A stretch of DNA of 64,000 nucleotides, from positions 21,816 through 85,815 of the forward strand of contig JAFRUS010000103.1 in assembly GCA_017438745.1 (NCBI GenBank), given 5' to 3'. Below the pieces are notes generated by a model. The model was not told where the DNA came from and ran no database searches. It saw only the letters and a program-made list of their open reading frames with translations. The translations under genes and the position numbers were made by a program. Of the stretch, positions 1 to 8,466 are shown one piece after another; position 1 is the first letter of the stretch, and every line of letters starts with the position of its first letter. The DNA is from Oscillospiraceae bacterium. GTDB taxonomy: Bacteria > Bacillota > Clostridia > Oscillospirales > Ruminococcaceae.

Positions 1-1062
1 CTCAGCACAAGAATTCAGTTCGGCGGTTCATACAAGGCTGTAGTTGACAGTGTTGAATCAAAGGTTGAAGGCCTCACAGCTACATTAAAGGACAATACAG
101 TAACTCTTACTGGTTCTGCTGATGTTAAGAAGGGTCAGACTCTTCTCAACGTATCAGTTAAGATTTTCGACAAAAATGGTAATGCTGCTTCAGCTATCCC
201 TGAAAATACATCATTTGTACTTAACATGGACAGCGCTAAGATCGGCGATACAGCTGCTACAGCTGAAGAAAATGCAAATGCTTCTGTAGTACTTTTCGTT
301 GAATCTGCAACAAAGAGTGCAGACGCTGCTTTCACACTCGGTTCAGTTAACACAACAACAAAGACAGACGTTAAGGTTCCTGTAACACTTAGCGGTTCTT
401 ACGCTTCAGTTAACACAAGATTCCGTGCTACAAACGGCGCTAAGATCAAGAGCATCGATATCAAGAACAGTGCTTTTGATTTAACAGAAGACGGACAGGG
501 TCTCTTACTTGCTACACTTCCAAAGTCAGGTGAAACAGAGCTCAAGGATACTAAGTTTGATAACGAAGTAATCGCTGAGCTCACAGTTGAACTCCCTGAA
601 GACGCTGTTTCAGGTCAGTCATTCCAGATCGCTGCTAAGTTCTTTGACGGCAGCGCTGCTTCAATGGCAGCTGTAAGCCCAAGCAAGATCGAAGCTTCTG
701 ACATCATCTATGTTAAGAAGGGCGATACAAACCTCAGCAACAACATCGAACAGGTTGACGCTACATACATCCTCAGAGAAGCTCTTGAACTTGATATCAA
801 CAAGAAGACTCTCTTACCAAGCCTCTGGGAACAGGACAAGGTATTAACAGAGAATGAAGAAGTAGCAGCTACAGTTGATGCAGTTGGTATTGAAAAGCTC
901 ACAGCAGCTGTTCAGTATGCAATTGACTCAAATGCAGATGAAAAGGTTAACCCTGCTGACGCTACATACATCCTCAGATACCTCCTCGACAAGGCAGCTG
1001 CTGGTAAGGATGTAGACTTCGGTTCATTTGATGCTTACGTTGAAAAGCTCAACACAAAGTAA
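1..1062 (+). CDS. Cohesin/dockerin protein, 5'-truncated (scaffoldin-like)
   Basis: The reading frame is open from base 1 to the TAA at 1060-1062, so the gene begins left of the window; the in-frame ATG at 226 is internal. The visible part has the end of one beta-rich module, then a second cohesin-like module (roughly bases 350-710, ending near SDIIYVKKGD). It ends in a two-repeat dockerin: repeat 1 starts at KKGDTNLSNN with QVDATYILRE, repeat 2 is SNADEKVNPADATYILRYLL. The calcium-loop residues and the paired DATYILR helices are clear. Cohesins bind dockerins on other proteins, so this is probably a secreted scaffold that also docks onto another scaffold. The cohesin call rests on overall pattern and is less certain than the dockerin. 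A terminator follows. Confidence 0.75.
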   Translation, partial: LSTRIQFGGSYKAVVDSVESKVEGLTATLKDNTVTLTGSADVKKGQTLLNVSVKIFDKNGNAASAIPENTSFVLNMDSAKIGDTAATAEENANASVVLFVESATKSADAAFTLGSVNTTTKTDVKVPVTLSGSYASVNTRFRATNGAKIKSIDIKNSAFDLTEDGQGLLLATLPKSGETELKDTKFDNEVIAELTVELPEDAVSGQSFQIAAKFFDGSAASMAAVSPSKIEASDIIYVKKGDTNLSNNIEQVDATYILREALELDINKKTLLPSLWEQDKVLTENEEVAATVDAVGIEKLTAAVQYAIDSNADEKVNPADATYILRYLLDKAAAGKDVDFGSFDAYVEKLNTK

Positions 1063-1097
1063 TTTAACGAAAGTTATATATACTTGTTAAACCACCG

Positions 1098-1131
1098 GAT
1101 CCCTGTGTGAATTTCACGCAGGGATCTTTTT
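1098..1131 (+). terminator. Rho-independent terminator
   Basis: A 12-bp stem (GATCCCTG... with CAGGGATC) closed by a short loop is followed by five T. It ends the cohesin/dockerin gene and separates it from the next promoter. Confidence 0.85.
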
Positions 1132-1136
1132 ATGTC

Positions 1137-1165
1137 TTGACGTTAGTGGGATAATACTGTATAAT
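1137..1165 (+). promoter_or_regulatory. Sigma-A-type promoter
   Basis: TTGACG (1137-1142), 17-bp spacer, TATAAT (1160-1165), lying directly after the terminator and about 36 bases before the start of the membrane protein gene. Confidence 0.75.
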
Positions 1166-1201
1166 TATCTATGTCTGATAAAAAACAGAAGAAGGTAATT
1201 T

Positions 1202-3556
1202 ATGAACACAGTTTTATTTTTTATTAGTATAATTGTTTCTATAGCAGTATTCTATCTTTCCTATAAAAATGTTTCTGAGAACAGTTCTGACCGCTTTAAA
1301 AGGATGCTTCCGCTCGGCCTTTCCAGCGGAGTCATCCTTCTGTGCATTCTCGGAGTAATGAAAGTTTTTGATCCTGGTCAGTTTTCAGATGCATGGACGT
1401 TTTCAGCATTTGCCTGTGCGCTTTCATGTTTTATATCGTATCTTGATCCTCAGAAATTCGGCAGGGAACAGAAGTTTCTTCTGAAAACCATTGCTGTTGC
1501 TGCGCTGCTTGAACTTACACTTTTCAATATTCCATCATACAGGACATGGGTGGGAAACTATCCGGTAAAGGAAGTGGAGTGTTCGGATTTTGAAATGCGT
1601 GAAAACGGATTTCTTGAAGATGGTTCAGTATTTATAGAACCTAAAGAAGAGTTTTCGGGCCTTATTTCAGATTTAAATATTCCTGTCTGCACTGTGTTTG
1701 CAGATATATCATATTATGATGAAAAGATCCAGCATATTGAGATATCCCTTGATACAAAGGATGAAACTCAGTCCAAGGAGTTTCGTGAGGACATGGTTAA
1801 GAGTTCTCTTGTTCGTGACAGGTACGGGTCTCAGTTTCTCCAGTGCGATTTGTCCGGTAAGGTAAGTCAGGTCAGACTGCGTCTTAGTTTTGATGATGGT
1901 GAACATGTTTCATTACGAAAGATAGTTTTCAATAAGCCTATACCATTCAATATCCAATATCTACGATTCATAATTATAACGCTTATTTCCCTGTTTATAT
2001 ACAGTCTTACCTGTGGTGGTGTTCTGTCTGAAAAGTTTTGTGACAGACAATACCTTTGCAATACGGCAGCTCTGTTTATTACAGCCGGATGTATGGCAAT
2101 TTCATTTATGATGGTAGATTACCATATGACTGATTCTACATGGACAAAACAGTTCCATCTTGAAAGCGGCAATCAGGTAACTGAGGAACTTGTTGAGGCA
2201 TTCAAGAAAGGCCATGTTTATCTTGACCGTGACGTTGAGGAATTTTTAAGCGAAATAGACAACCCTTACGATGAAAACCAAAGAAACGAGACCGGTGAGT
2301 CTTACGCATGGGATCATGTCCTGTACAAGGGTCACTACTATTCATACTACGGAATTGCTCCGGTAATACTTCTGTTCATGCCGTACAATCTGATCACAGG
2401 TTACTACTGTCCTGATGAACTTGGTATTCTTATTTTTGCGTTCATCGCTTTTGCAGGCATAACCATGCTCTATATGTCTTTAGTCAGAAAACGCTTTTCA
2501 GAACTTCCTGCGGGTATCGTCATAGGATGCCTGTTCATTCTTCAGCTTTCAAGCGGTATCTGGTACAGTATAGGCCGTCCGGATTTTTATGAAATTGCAA
2601 TTGCGGCAGGTCTTGCAAATATTTCGTGGGGCATTTACTTCCTGTTCGAGTCAGGTCTGCTTTTCGGAGAAAAGATATCTTTAAAAAAGACTGCTCTGGC
2701 ATCGCTTTTCCTTGCTATAGCTGTTCTTTGCCGTCCGACGCTTGCAGTATACTGTGTAAGTGCGGCGGTTCTCATGGCGCTTTCGATTCCTGCCGTCTCC
2801 GGCAAAAAAACAAAGTCAGACAAGCTCTTTAATGCTCAGTCTGTAAAGTATATTATGTGCGCTTATGGTCCTATGCTCCTTCTCGGCCTTGGCCAGATGG
2901 CATATAACTATGCAAGATTTGAATCTCCGTTTGACTTTGGTATACAGTATTCACTTACTATAAACGACTTTACGCGTTCCGAATTTCATACAAAATTCTC
3001 GGCGATAGCCATTTATAATTATCTTCTTAATCCTCCGGTGTTCCTTACGGAATATCCTTTTGTCAAGACAAGCTTCCAGCATCTTCACAAAACGGGTTAT
3101 TTCTATGTCGATGTGCTCAATACGCTGAATACATCAGGCCTCTTCATGCTTGTTCCTCTTACCTGGTTCTATATCTTTGCCAGAAGAGCGATGAGATGTT
3201 TTCCAACCCGCGGAAAGAAGATACTGAATCTCGCCAAAGTCGTGATACCGTGTCTGATATGTCCGCTCGTGATCATTGCTTCCGTATGGGAAAGCGGATA
3301 TGCGGTAAGATATATGGGAGATTTCTCTCTTGAGATCATCATGGGTGCCTATACACTTATGTTCCTTATCTTAAGGACAACAAAGAATGAGACTATAAAG
3401 AAGCTGGTATCATACTTTGTATGCTTCTCAGTTATCTGGGTATTATATGTTGAAGGTGTACAGATCGTAAATCAGGCCTTCCGTTATCAGGAGTATTATT
3501 ATATATTTCCTGAGATCGCCTACGATCTTGAAAGTCTCATATCATTCTGGAAATAA
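1202..3556 (+). CDS. Large polytopic membrane protein, possible GT-C-type glycosyltransferase
   Basis: 784 residues with an N-terminal hydrophobic pair, a soluble extracytoplasmic stretch (about residues 125-255), then roughly ten more membrane segments. The central block with Asn-Pro-Tyr-Asp, WDHVLYKGHYYSYYG and a following hydrophobic helix (about residues 360-400) resembles a conserved segment of large Firmicute membrane proteins often annotated as glycosyltransferases of the dolichyl-P-mannose mannosyltransferase type. That is family-level recall; I see no decisive catalytic motif. It has its own promoter and terminator, so it is monocistronic. The start ATG at 1202 follows GAAGAAGG. A role in cell-surface glycan or protein glycosylation is possible but inferred. 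Confidence 0.7.
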   Translation: MNTVLFFISIIVSIAVFYLSYKNVSENSSDRFKRMLPLGLSSGVILLCILGVMKVFDPGQFSDAWTFSAFACALSCFISYLDPQKFGREQKFLLKTIAVAALLELTLFNIPSYRTWVGNYPVKEVECSDFEMRENGFLEDGSVFIEPKEEFSGLISDLNIPVCTVFADISYYDEKIQHIEISLDTKDETQSKEFREDMVKSSLVRDRYGSQFLQCDLSGKVSQVRLRLSFDDGEHVSLRKIVFNKPIPFNIQYLRFIIITLISLFIYSLTCGGVLSEKFCDRQYLCNTAALFITAGCMAISFMMVDYHMTDSTWTKQFHLESGNQVTEELVEAFKKGHVYLDRDVEEFLSEIDNPYDENQRNETGESYAWDHVLYKGHYYSYYGIAPVILLFMPYNLITGYYCPDELGILIFAFIAFAGITMLYMSLVRKRFSELPAGIVIGCLFILQLSSGIWYSIGRPDFYEIAIAAGLANISWGIYFLFESGLLFGEKISLKKTALASLFLAIAVLCRPTLAVYCVSAAVLMALSIPAVSGKKTKSDKLFNAQSVKYIMCAYGPMLLLGLGQMAYNYARFESPFDFGIQYSLTINDFTRSEFHTKFSAIAIYNYLLNPPVFLTEYPFVKTSFQHLHKTGYFYVDVLNTLNTSGLFMLVPLTWFYIFARRAMRCFPTRGKKILNLAKVVIPCLICPLVIIASVWESGYAVRYMGDFSLEIIMGAYTLMFLILRTTKNETIKKLVSYFVCFSVIWVLYVEGVQIVNQAFRYQEYYYIFPEIAYDLESLISFWK

Positions 3557-3564
3557 AATTCTTC

Positions 3565-3594
3565 AGCGGTGCAGTTTTTCTGTGCCGCTTTTTG
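3565..3594 (+). terminator. Rho-independent terminator
   Basis: GCGGTGCAG and CTGTGCCGC pair (two G-T pairs) around a T-rich loop, followed by TTTTTG, just after the membrane protein stop codon. Confidence 0.8.
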
Positions 3595-3632
3595 TTGTAT
3601 TAAGGAAGCGCAGATTTATTAATGAAATTGAT

Positions 3633-3661
3633 TTGACTAATTGCACGAATTGTGTTATGAT
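3633..3661 (+). promoter_or_regulatory. Sigma-A-type promoter
   Basis: TTGACT (3633-3638), 17-bp spacer, TATGAT (3656-3661), 44 bases before the start codon of the cohesin-dockerin protein. Confidence 0.7.
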
Positions 3662-3705
3662 ATTTACATTAAATTATTATTTTTTATGGTCAAGGAGGAT
3701 TATAA

Positions 3706-5433
3706 ATGAAATTTTTCAGAAAAACAGCGGCAGCAGTCACAGCATTTGCTATGATCGCGTCGGCATCTTCAGTATTATTACCTGCAGCAGATCTTTTTAT
3801 TACCAGCGAGGTTTCTGCAGATGAAGCAGGATCATACGGCTATGCAGCATCAGTTTCAACTGAAACATATGATGTGAACTCATTAAAGACACTTGTATAT
3901 TACAAAGAGAATAATCTTTATAAAGACGATGTACCTGCTGATAATATCAGTTCACTTGAAAACAATCTGGTTGTTGAAGTCAAAGTAAACATTGACAAGA
4001 ACAGCGGTTTCTATCTCGGACAGCTCAGACTTGAATTTGAAGAGGGACTTACTTTTGTAGGATGTAAGAACTATCAGAAGGACGGTAAGGCGACAGTTTC
4101 AAATTTTGAAAACATCGAAGACGGTCCTGTATCAGTCAGCGGCAGCTACAATAAGGTAGTGATCATGCTCAAGGACAAGTCAAATGTAACAGAAACGGGC
4201 GAGCTTCTTACACTTCTTTTTGCGCTTCCTGAAAAGCCTGAAACAGGAAAGGCATACAATATCGGACTTTCTGCAAAGACAAAATTTGTTCCATGGGATC
4301 CGGAAGGAATTGATCAGACTGTAAACCTTAAGAACGGTTCTGTAACGCTGACAGACAGCAAGACTTCTCCAACAGTAACACCTACAACAACTCCTACAGC
4401 AGAGCCAACGGTAACACCGATAACAACTCCTACAGCAGAGCCAACAGTAACACCGACAACAACTCCTACAGCAGAGCCAACGGTAACACCGACAACAACT
4501 CCTACAGCAGAGCCTACAGAGACACCAACAGCAGCTCCGACAGCAGAACCTACTGTTATTCCTACAACACTTCCGTCACCGGATCTCAATATGGACAGCT
4601 TGAAAAATCCTGTGAAGCTTGCGGAAGGCGCATCAATCGATATCGATGTACCTGCAGTTACTGCTGCTTCGGGAACAAAGCAGGTTGAGTTAAAGGTAAA
4701 ACTCAAGGATTTTGCTCCTGAGACAGATGCTTTTGATTACGCGGCATTTGGTTTTAATCTCCCTGCAGGTTTTACAGTTGCAGATGTGAAAAAGAGTGAT
4801 AAGATTGCTTCAATGAAACAGATGGATGCTTTAACAATAGCTGCTATCGAAGCTAAAACTGATTTCAAGTCAGCGACAGGTGACTATTATGCAATCGGCG
4901 GCATAGATGCTTCCAAGCTCGGCAAGGATGAAGAAATCCTTACTGTTGTTGTAAATGTTCCAGAAAACGCAACGGGTAAAAACGATGTTAAAGTGGCATC
5001 TATCTTTGGTAAGTTAGTTGATAGCAAGATATCCATTATAGATAATGGAGCAGGTGGAAAGCTCTATACAGCAAACAATTCAAGCATTACTGTAGCTGAT
5101 GCAACTGTTACGACAAATATCTTAAAAGGTGACTTCAACCTCGACGGCAAGGTATCACAGACTGACGCAACATTCATGCTCAGATATCTCCTTGAAAGCT
5201 CAATTTCAGATAACAAGACTGAAGTTCTTTATAATCTTATACAGGACAACATTCGTGATGAGCTCAGGAATGAATCAAAGGAAAAGATATTTGAACTTGC
5301 AATGCAGGGTGCAGACGTTGACGGTACTGAAGAAGGCAAGTCGTTCAAGCAGACTGATGCAACATACGTTCTCAGAGCAGTTGTAACAGGCAGCAAGATC
5401 GACAACGATTACTGGAAATCTTTCTTCGCTTAA
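3706..5433 (+). CDS. Secreted protein with two cohesin-like modules and a C-terminal dockerin
   Basis: 575 residues. The start ATG follows AAGGAGG at good distance. Signal peptide about residues 1-38 (MKFFRKTAAAVTAFAMIASA...). Residues about 60-215 form a cohesin-like beta module, residues about 225-290 a Thr/Pro linker of 12-residue repeats, and residues about 305-465 a second cohesin-like module (less typical). The C-terminus is a two-repeat dockerin: GDFNLDGKVSQTDATFMLRY and, after an unusually long insertion, GADVDGTEEGKSFKQTDATYVLRA. Cohesins receive dockerin-bearing enzymes; the dockerin attaches this protein to another scaffold, so it is likely an adaptor scaffoldin. It shares the DATxxLR dockerin type with the truncated protein at the left edge. 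The second dockerin loop carries extra residues, which could weaken calcium binding. Confidence 0.75.
   Translation: MKFFRKTAAAVTAFAMIASASSVLLPAADLFITSEVSADEAGSYGYAASVSTETYDVNSLKTLVYYKENNLYKDDVPADNISSLENNLVVEVKVNIDKNSGFYLGQLRLEFEEGLTFVGCKNYQKDGKATVSNFENIEDGPVSVSGSYNKVVIMLKDKSNVTETGELLTLLFALPEKPETGKAYNIGLSAKTKFVPWDPEGIDQTVNLKNGSVTLTDSKTSPTVTPTTTPTAEPTVTPITTPTAEPTVTPTTTPTAEPTVTPTTTPTAEPTETPTAAPTAEPTVIPTTLPSPDLNMDSLKNPVKLAEGASIDIDVPAVTAASGTKQVELKVKLKDFAPETDAFDYAAFGFNLPAGFTVADVKKSDKIASMKQMDALTIAAIEAKTDFKSATGDYYAIGGIDASKLGKDEEILTVVVNVPENATGKNDVKVASIFGKLVDSKISIIDNGAGGKLYTANNSSITVADATVTTNILKGDFNLDGKVSQTDATFMLRYLLESSISDNKTEVLYNLIQDNIRDELRNESKEKIFELAMQGADVDGTEEGKSFKQTDATYVLRAVVTGSKIDNDYWKSFFA
4378..4557 (+). 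repeat. Five 36-bp tandem repeats encoding a TPTTTPTAEPTV linker
   Basis: Five consecutive 36-bp units, the first four nearly identical and the fifth diverged, encode 12-residue Thr/Pro/Glu repeats between the two cohesin-like modules. Linkers of this type are flexible and often glycosylated in secreted Gram-positive proteins. The copy number could vary by slippage. Confidence 0.85.
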
Positions 5434-5455
5434 AATAAACGTTTCAATGAAAACC

Positions 5456-5497
5456 AAAACGGAAGAAGAGCTATGTGCTTTTCTTCCGTTTTCTTTT
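5456..5497 (+). terminator. Rho-independent terminator
   Basis: AACGGAAGAA (5458-5467) pairs with TTCTTCCGTT (5481-5490), followed by a T-rich run, after the scaffold gene. Confidence 0.85.
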
Positions 5498-5524
5498 ATC
5501 CGTATTTTTTTATGACGCCGGAGA

Positions 5525-6235
5525 TCACCATTTGCTTATACCTGCGCGTTTGAGAGCGCCGGTTATCTTGTCCTGGAAACGGCGGTCTTCGCGTTCCTTT
5601 TCGAGTATGAACTGCCTTACTTCCTCACGGTTCGTATGGCCGTCTTCCGGACAGGCTGACTTGAGTACCGGCAGTTCGAGTTTTCTTGCTGTTCCGGCTA
5701 CCTCGCGCTCCGGAGCTTTTATCAGAGGTCTTATTACTGTCACATCGTGATGTGACATGTATGAAACAGGCGAGAAACAGTCTATGCGTCCTTCATTGAA
5801 AAGATTCATGAAAAAGGTTTCCACAGCATCGTCCCTGTTGTGGCCGAGAGCCAGCTTGTTGCATCCGATATCCCTTGTCGCTTCAAGAAGTGCACCGCGT
5901 CTCATGCGTGAGCACAGGCTGCAGGGATTTGGTTCCTTGCGTATGTCAAATACGATCTCGGCTATATGGGTAGGGATAACGGTGAAGGGTATTTCGTATT
6001 TGTCGCAGAACGCGCGTATGGCCGTGTAGTCCGTTTCCTTTCCGCTGAATACCGGATCGATGGCAAGAGCGTGAACGCTGTATTCGATGCCTATGAAACG
6101 TCTGAGCAGCTGAAGTCCCAGAAGCATAACCAGACTGTCCTTGCCTCCCGATATGCCTACAGCCACGTTGTCGCCGTCTGAAAGCATGTCGTATTCCTGT
6201 ATGGCTTTTCTCATGTAACCGAGCATTTTCTGCAT
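5525..6235 (-). CDS. ttcA: PP-loop ATPase, tRNA 2-thiocytidine biosynthesis TtcA-like
   Basis: 236 residues. The N-terminus carries the PP-loop SGGKDS after a conserved lead (MQKMLGYMRKAIQEYDML), and CSLCSRMRRG gives the Cys-x-x-Cys pair typical of TtcA, with a further Cys in SACPEDGHTN. TtcA enzymes adenylate C32 of certain tRNAs and insert sulphur using an iron-sulphur cluster (family knowledge). I chose the ATG at 6235 because AAGGAGG lies 8 bases upstream; the longer frame to 6292 would start inside the promoter -35 box. It is a single gene, divergent from the mannanase gene. Other PP-loop thiolases of the same group cannot be excluded. Confidence 0.85.
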   Translation of the reverse strand: MQKMLGYMRKAIQEYDMLSDGDNVAVGISGGKDSLVMLLGLQLLRRFIGIEYSVHALAIDPVFSGKETDYTAIRAFCDKYEIPFTVIPTHIAEIVFDIRKEPNPCSLCSRMRRGALLEATRDIGCNKLALGHNRDDAVETFFMNLFNEGRIDCFSPVSYMSHHDVTVIRPLIKAPEREVAGTARKLELPVLKSACPEDGHTNREEVRQFILEKEREDRRFQDKITGALKRAGISKW

Positions 6236-6263
6236 ATGTCTTATCCTCCTTGTTATTACTATA

Positions 6264-6292
6264 ATTATAGCGTAAAAAGGCACCGATTTCAA
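6264..6292 (-). promoter_or_regulatory. Promoter of the ttcA-like gene
   Basis: Reverse strand TTGAAA (6292-6287), 17-bp spacer, TATAAT (6269-6264). It supports the start codon at 6235. Confidence 0.7.
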
Positions 6293-6341
6293 TTTTGACT
6301 TGCAAAAAAGTCAGAAAAATAATATACTATAAGATGTGTGC

Positions 6342-6381
6342 GTTTAAGTAAGGCATCTGTTTTAAGAAGCATTACTTAAAC
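6342..6381. promoter_or_regulatory. 10-bp inverted repeat between divergent promoters (possible operator)
   Basis: GTTTAAGTAA (6342-6351) and TTACTTAAAC (6372-6381) are perfect complements separated by 20 bases, lying between the ttcA promoter and the mannanase promoter. Position and symmetry fit an operator or looping site for the mannan genes; no regulator gene is adjacent. Confidence 0.4.
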
Positions 6382-6427
6382 AGCTTAAATGAAATATTAA
6401 AAATTAAGAAAATTACATTAAATTATA

Positions 6428-6457
6428 TTGACATGTAAATTGAATCTATGGTACAAT
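6428..6457 (+). promoter_or_regulatory. Promoter of the mannanase/phosphorylase pair
   Basis: TTGACA (6428-6433), 18-bp spacer, TACAAT (6452-6457), about 25 bases before the TTG start at 6482. Confidence 0.7.
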
Positions 6458-6481
6458 TAATTAAGAAGGAAGAGGTATGTT

Positions 6482-8374
6482 TTGAGCAGAAAAGTGACTG
6501 ATAAAAACATAAAAACGATATTCGCAAGCGTAACTGCCGAGAAAAAGGTATCCGGAAAGCTTGTGGTATTCCTTGTGGCAATGTTCGCAGCGTTCATTAT
6601 TGCGGCTGTCTGCGTACTTAATTTTCTGCAGAGTTCAGTAGACAGGAAAACTGTTGACGAAGACAGCGGATCTGACGGAAACGTAACTGAACCGGCTGAA
6701 ACTGAAATTACTGAAGAACCGAGAGAAACAGTATCGGAATACGTTCTCAATGCCGAGACCATTAACCAGACTGCCTACGAGCAGCTTATCGAGGCAGAGG
6801 ACACTGAAGGAAACTGGTGCCTTACCGAGTCTGACTCCAGACCAGGTTATTCCGGTGACGGTTATCTTACGGACTTCGATGTTGATACAGGTAACTCGCT
6901 TTTCTTCAGGTTCAACATTCCGGCAGCCCAGCACTATGACATTTCAATATGCTTTGCATCTGACGAAGTAGTAAGAAATGAGGTTTGCTTAAACGGCGAG
7001 CAGCTGTTTGAGTTTGAGTGTACGGAAGAAACTGTGGGAAGGTTCGTTATCAAGACCTACTACGGCGTTTTCTTTGAACCGGGCGAAACTACTCTTACAG
7101 TTCATGAGATCGAGGGCGGCATAGACCTTGATTATCTCTGTATAAGAAACAATCAGTCCATTTACTCGTCAAGGACCGATATCTCACCGTCGCTTGTAAA
7201 TTCCAACGCATCTGCTGAAGCGAAGGAGCTTATGAAGTATCTGACGGACAATTTCGGCAAAAGGATCATCACTGGTCAGTACGTATCTGACTGGCGCAAT
7301 ATAGAACTTGAAAAGATCTATGAAAACACGCTGAATTATCCTGCCATCCGTTTCGGCGATATGAGTCAGTACTCCGTAAATGCCGCAGAGCCGGTACCCG
7401 CGGAGGAAGACGATGTGTCAGCTGCTCTGAAATGGGCAGAAAAAGGCGGTATCGTCGGCTACATCTGGCACTGGAAGGCTCCGCTTTACGAGAACGAATT
7501 CTATTCGGAAAAAACAGACTTTGACCTTACAAACGCAGTGACTGACATTGATGTGGCAATGCTTTCACCTCAGAAGATCGACGAACTCTATCAGGAGGGT
7601 TCTCTCACTGCAGAGACAGTCCTTCTGATCCATGACATAGACAATGTATCGGCACAGCTTGCCCGTCTTAAGGAGAAGCATGTTCCTGTGCTCTGGAGAC
7701 CGCTTCACGAGGCCAGCGGAGACTGGTTCTGGTGGGGAAGTGCCGGAGCGGATTCGTACAAGTGGCTCTGGAATCTGCTTTATAAAAGGCAGACTGAATA
7801 TCATAAACTGGATAATCTTATCTGGATATGGAGCGCACAGGGTACTGATTATTTCGTGGGAAATGCAGCCTTTGACATAGCCTCTGTCGATCTCTACAGT
7901 GACAACACAGACAACACCAGCTACTACAAGCAGTATCAGTGGATCTATTCGCTCACAGGCGGCCAGAAACTCATTGCGCTCAGCGAATGCGGCACTCTGC
8001 CGGACATGGAGCTTACCTTCCGCGACCGTGCGGTATGGTCATTTTTCGGTCTCTGGTACGGTGACTATATTCTTGACAAAAACGGTGATCTGTCGGAAAA
8101 GTACAATACGCGTGAAGATCTTATAAGAATGTACAACTCCAACAGGACGATCACCCTTGACAAATACAAAAACAAATCAGTTTTTAAAGAGGAAACTCCT
8201 GTAACAACGGTACCTGCTGTAACGGTTCCGGTGGCTGCTACCACTACCGTGACTGAGGCTGTGACGACGGTGCCTGAGGAAGAGAATGAAGAAGACGAAG
8301 AAGATGACGAGTACTACGAAGACGATTATGACGATGATTATGACGACGAGTACTACGAAGACGACTGGGAGTGA
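6482..8374 (+). CDS. Membrane-anchored CBM35-GH26 beta-mannanase with acidic C-terminal tail
   Basis: 630 residues from a TTG start; the nearby ATG at 6477 is followed by a stop two codons later, and GGAAGAGG is the ribosome site. Residues about 27-49 are one membrane helix, so the enzyme is surface-tethered. Residues about 102-233 look like a CBM35 beta-sandwich (starts IEAEDTEG, ends DYLCIRNN). Residues about 240-560 are GH26: WRPLHEASGDW carries the acid/base Glu (residue 410) and ALSECG the nucleophile Glu (residue 502). A Thr/Val/Pro linker leads to about 30 residues made almost only of Asp, Glu and Tyr. GH26 enzymes cut internal beta-1,4-mannosidic bonds. It has no dockerin, unlike the xylanase in this window. 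The partner gene downstream encodes a GH130 phosphorylase, so products are probably taken up and phosphorolysed. Confidence 0.9.
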   Translation: MSRKVTDKNIKTIFASVTAEKKVSGKLVVFLVAMFAAFIIAAVCVLNFLQSSVDRKTVDEDSGSDGNVTEPAETEITEEPRETVSEYVLNAETINQTAYEQLIEAEDTEGNWCLTESDSRPGYSGDGYLTDFDVDTGNSLFFRFNIPAAQHYDISICFASDEVVRNEVCLNGEQLFEFECTEETVGRFVIKTYYGVFFEPGETTLTVHEIEGGIDLDYLCIRNNQSIYSSRTDISPSLVNSNASAEAKELMKYLTDNFGKRIITGQYVSDWRNIELEKIYENTLNYPAIRFGDMSQYSVNAAEPVPAEEDDVSAALKWAEKGGIVGYIWHWKAPLYENEFYSEKTDFDLTNAVTDIDVAMLSPQKIDELYQEGSLTAETVLLIHDIDNVSAQLARLKEKHVPVLWRPLHEASGDWFWWGSAGADSYKWLWNLLYKRQTEYHKLDNLIWIWSAQGTDYFVGNAAFDIASVDLYSDNTDNTSYYKQYQWIYSLTGGQKLIALSECGTLPDMELTFRDRAVWSFFGLWYGDYILDKNGDLSEKYNTREDLIRMYNSNRTITLDKYKNKSVFKEETPVTTVPAVTVPVAATTTVTEAVTTVPEEENEEDEEDDEYYEDDYDDDYDDEYYEDDWE

Positions 8375-8466
8375 GCTCCGGCAGGAATATCCGGGCAAAT
8401 CCCTGTAAATTCCGCTTCGGTCAGCGTTTCCTCGTGAACTGACGGCTATGAAAGGCGGAACGGGGA

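Noticed and set aside
3528..3824. 98-codon frame across the promoter of the scaffold gene
   Set aside because: It crosses a terminator and promoter, and overlaps the real gene in another frame.
4314..4706. Reverse-strand frame rich in Val/Gly repeats
   Set aside because: Antisense image of the Thr/Pro linker repeats of the scaffold protein.
8177..8398. Reverse-strand Val/Ile-rich frame
   Set aside because: Antisense of the GAC/GAA-rich acidic tail of the mannanase.
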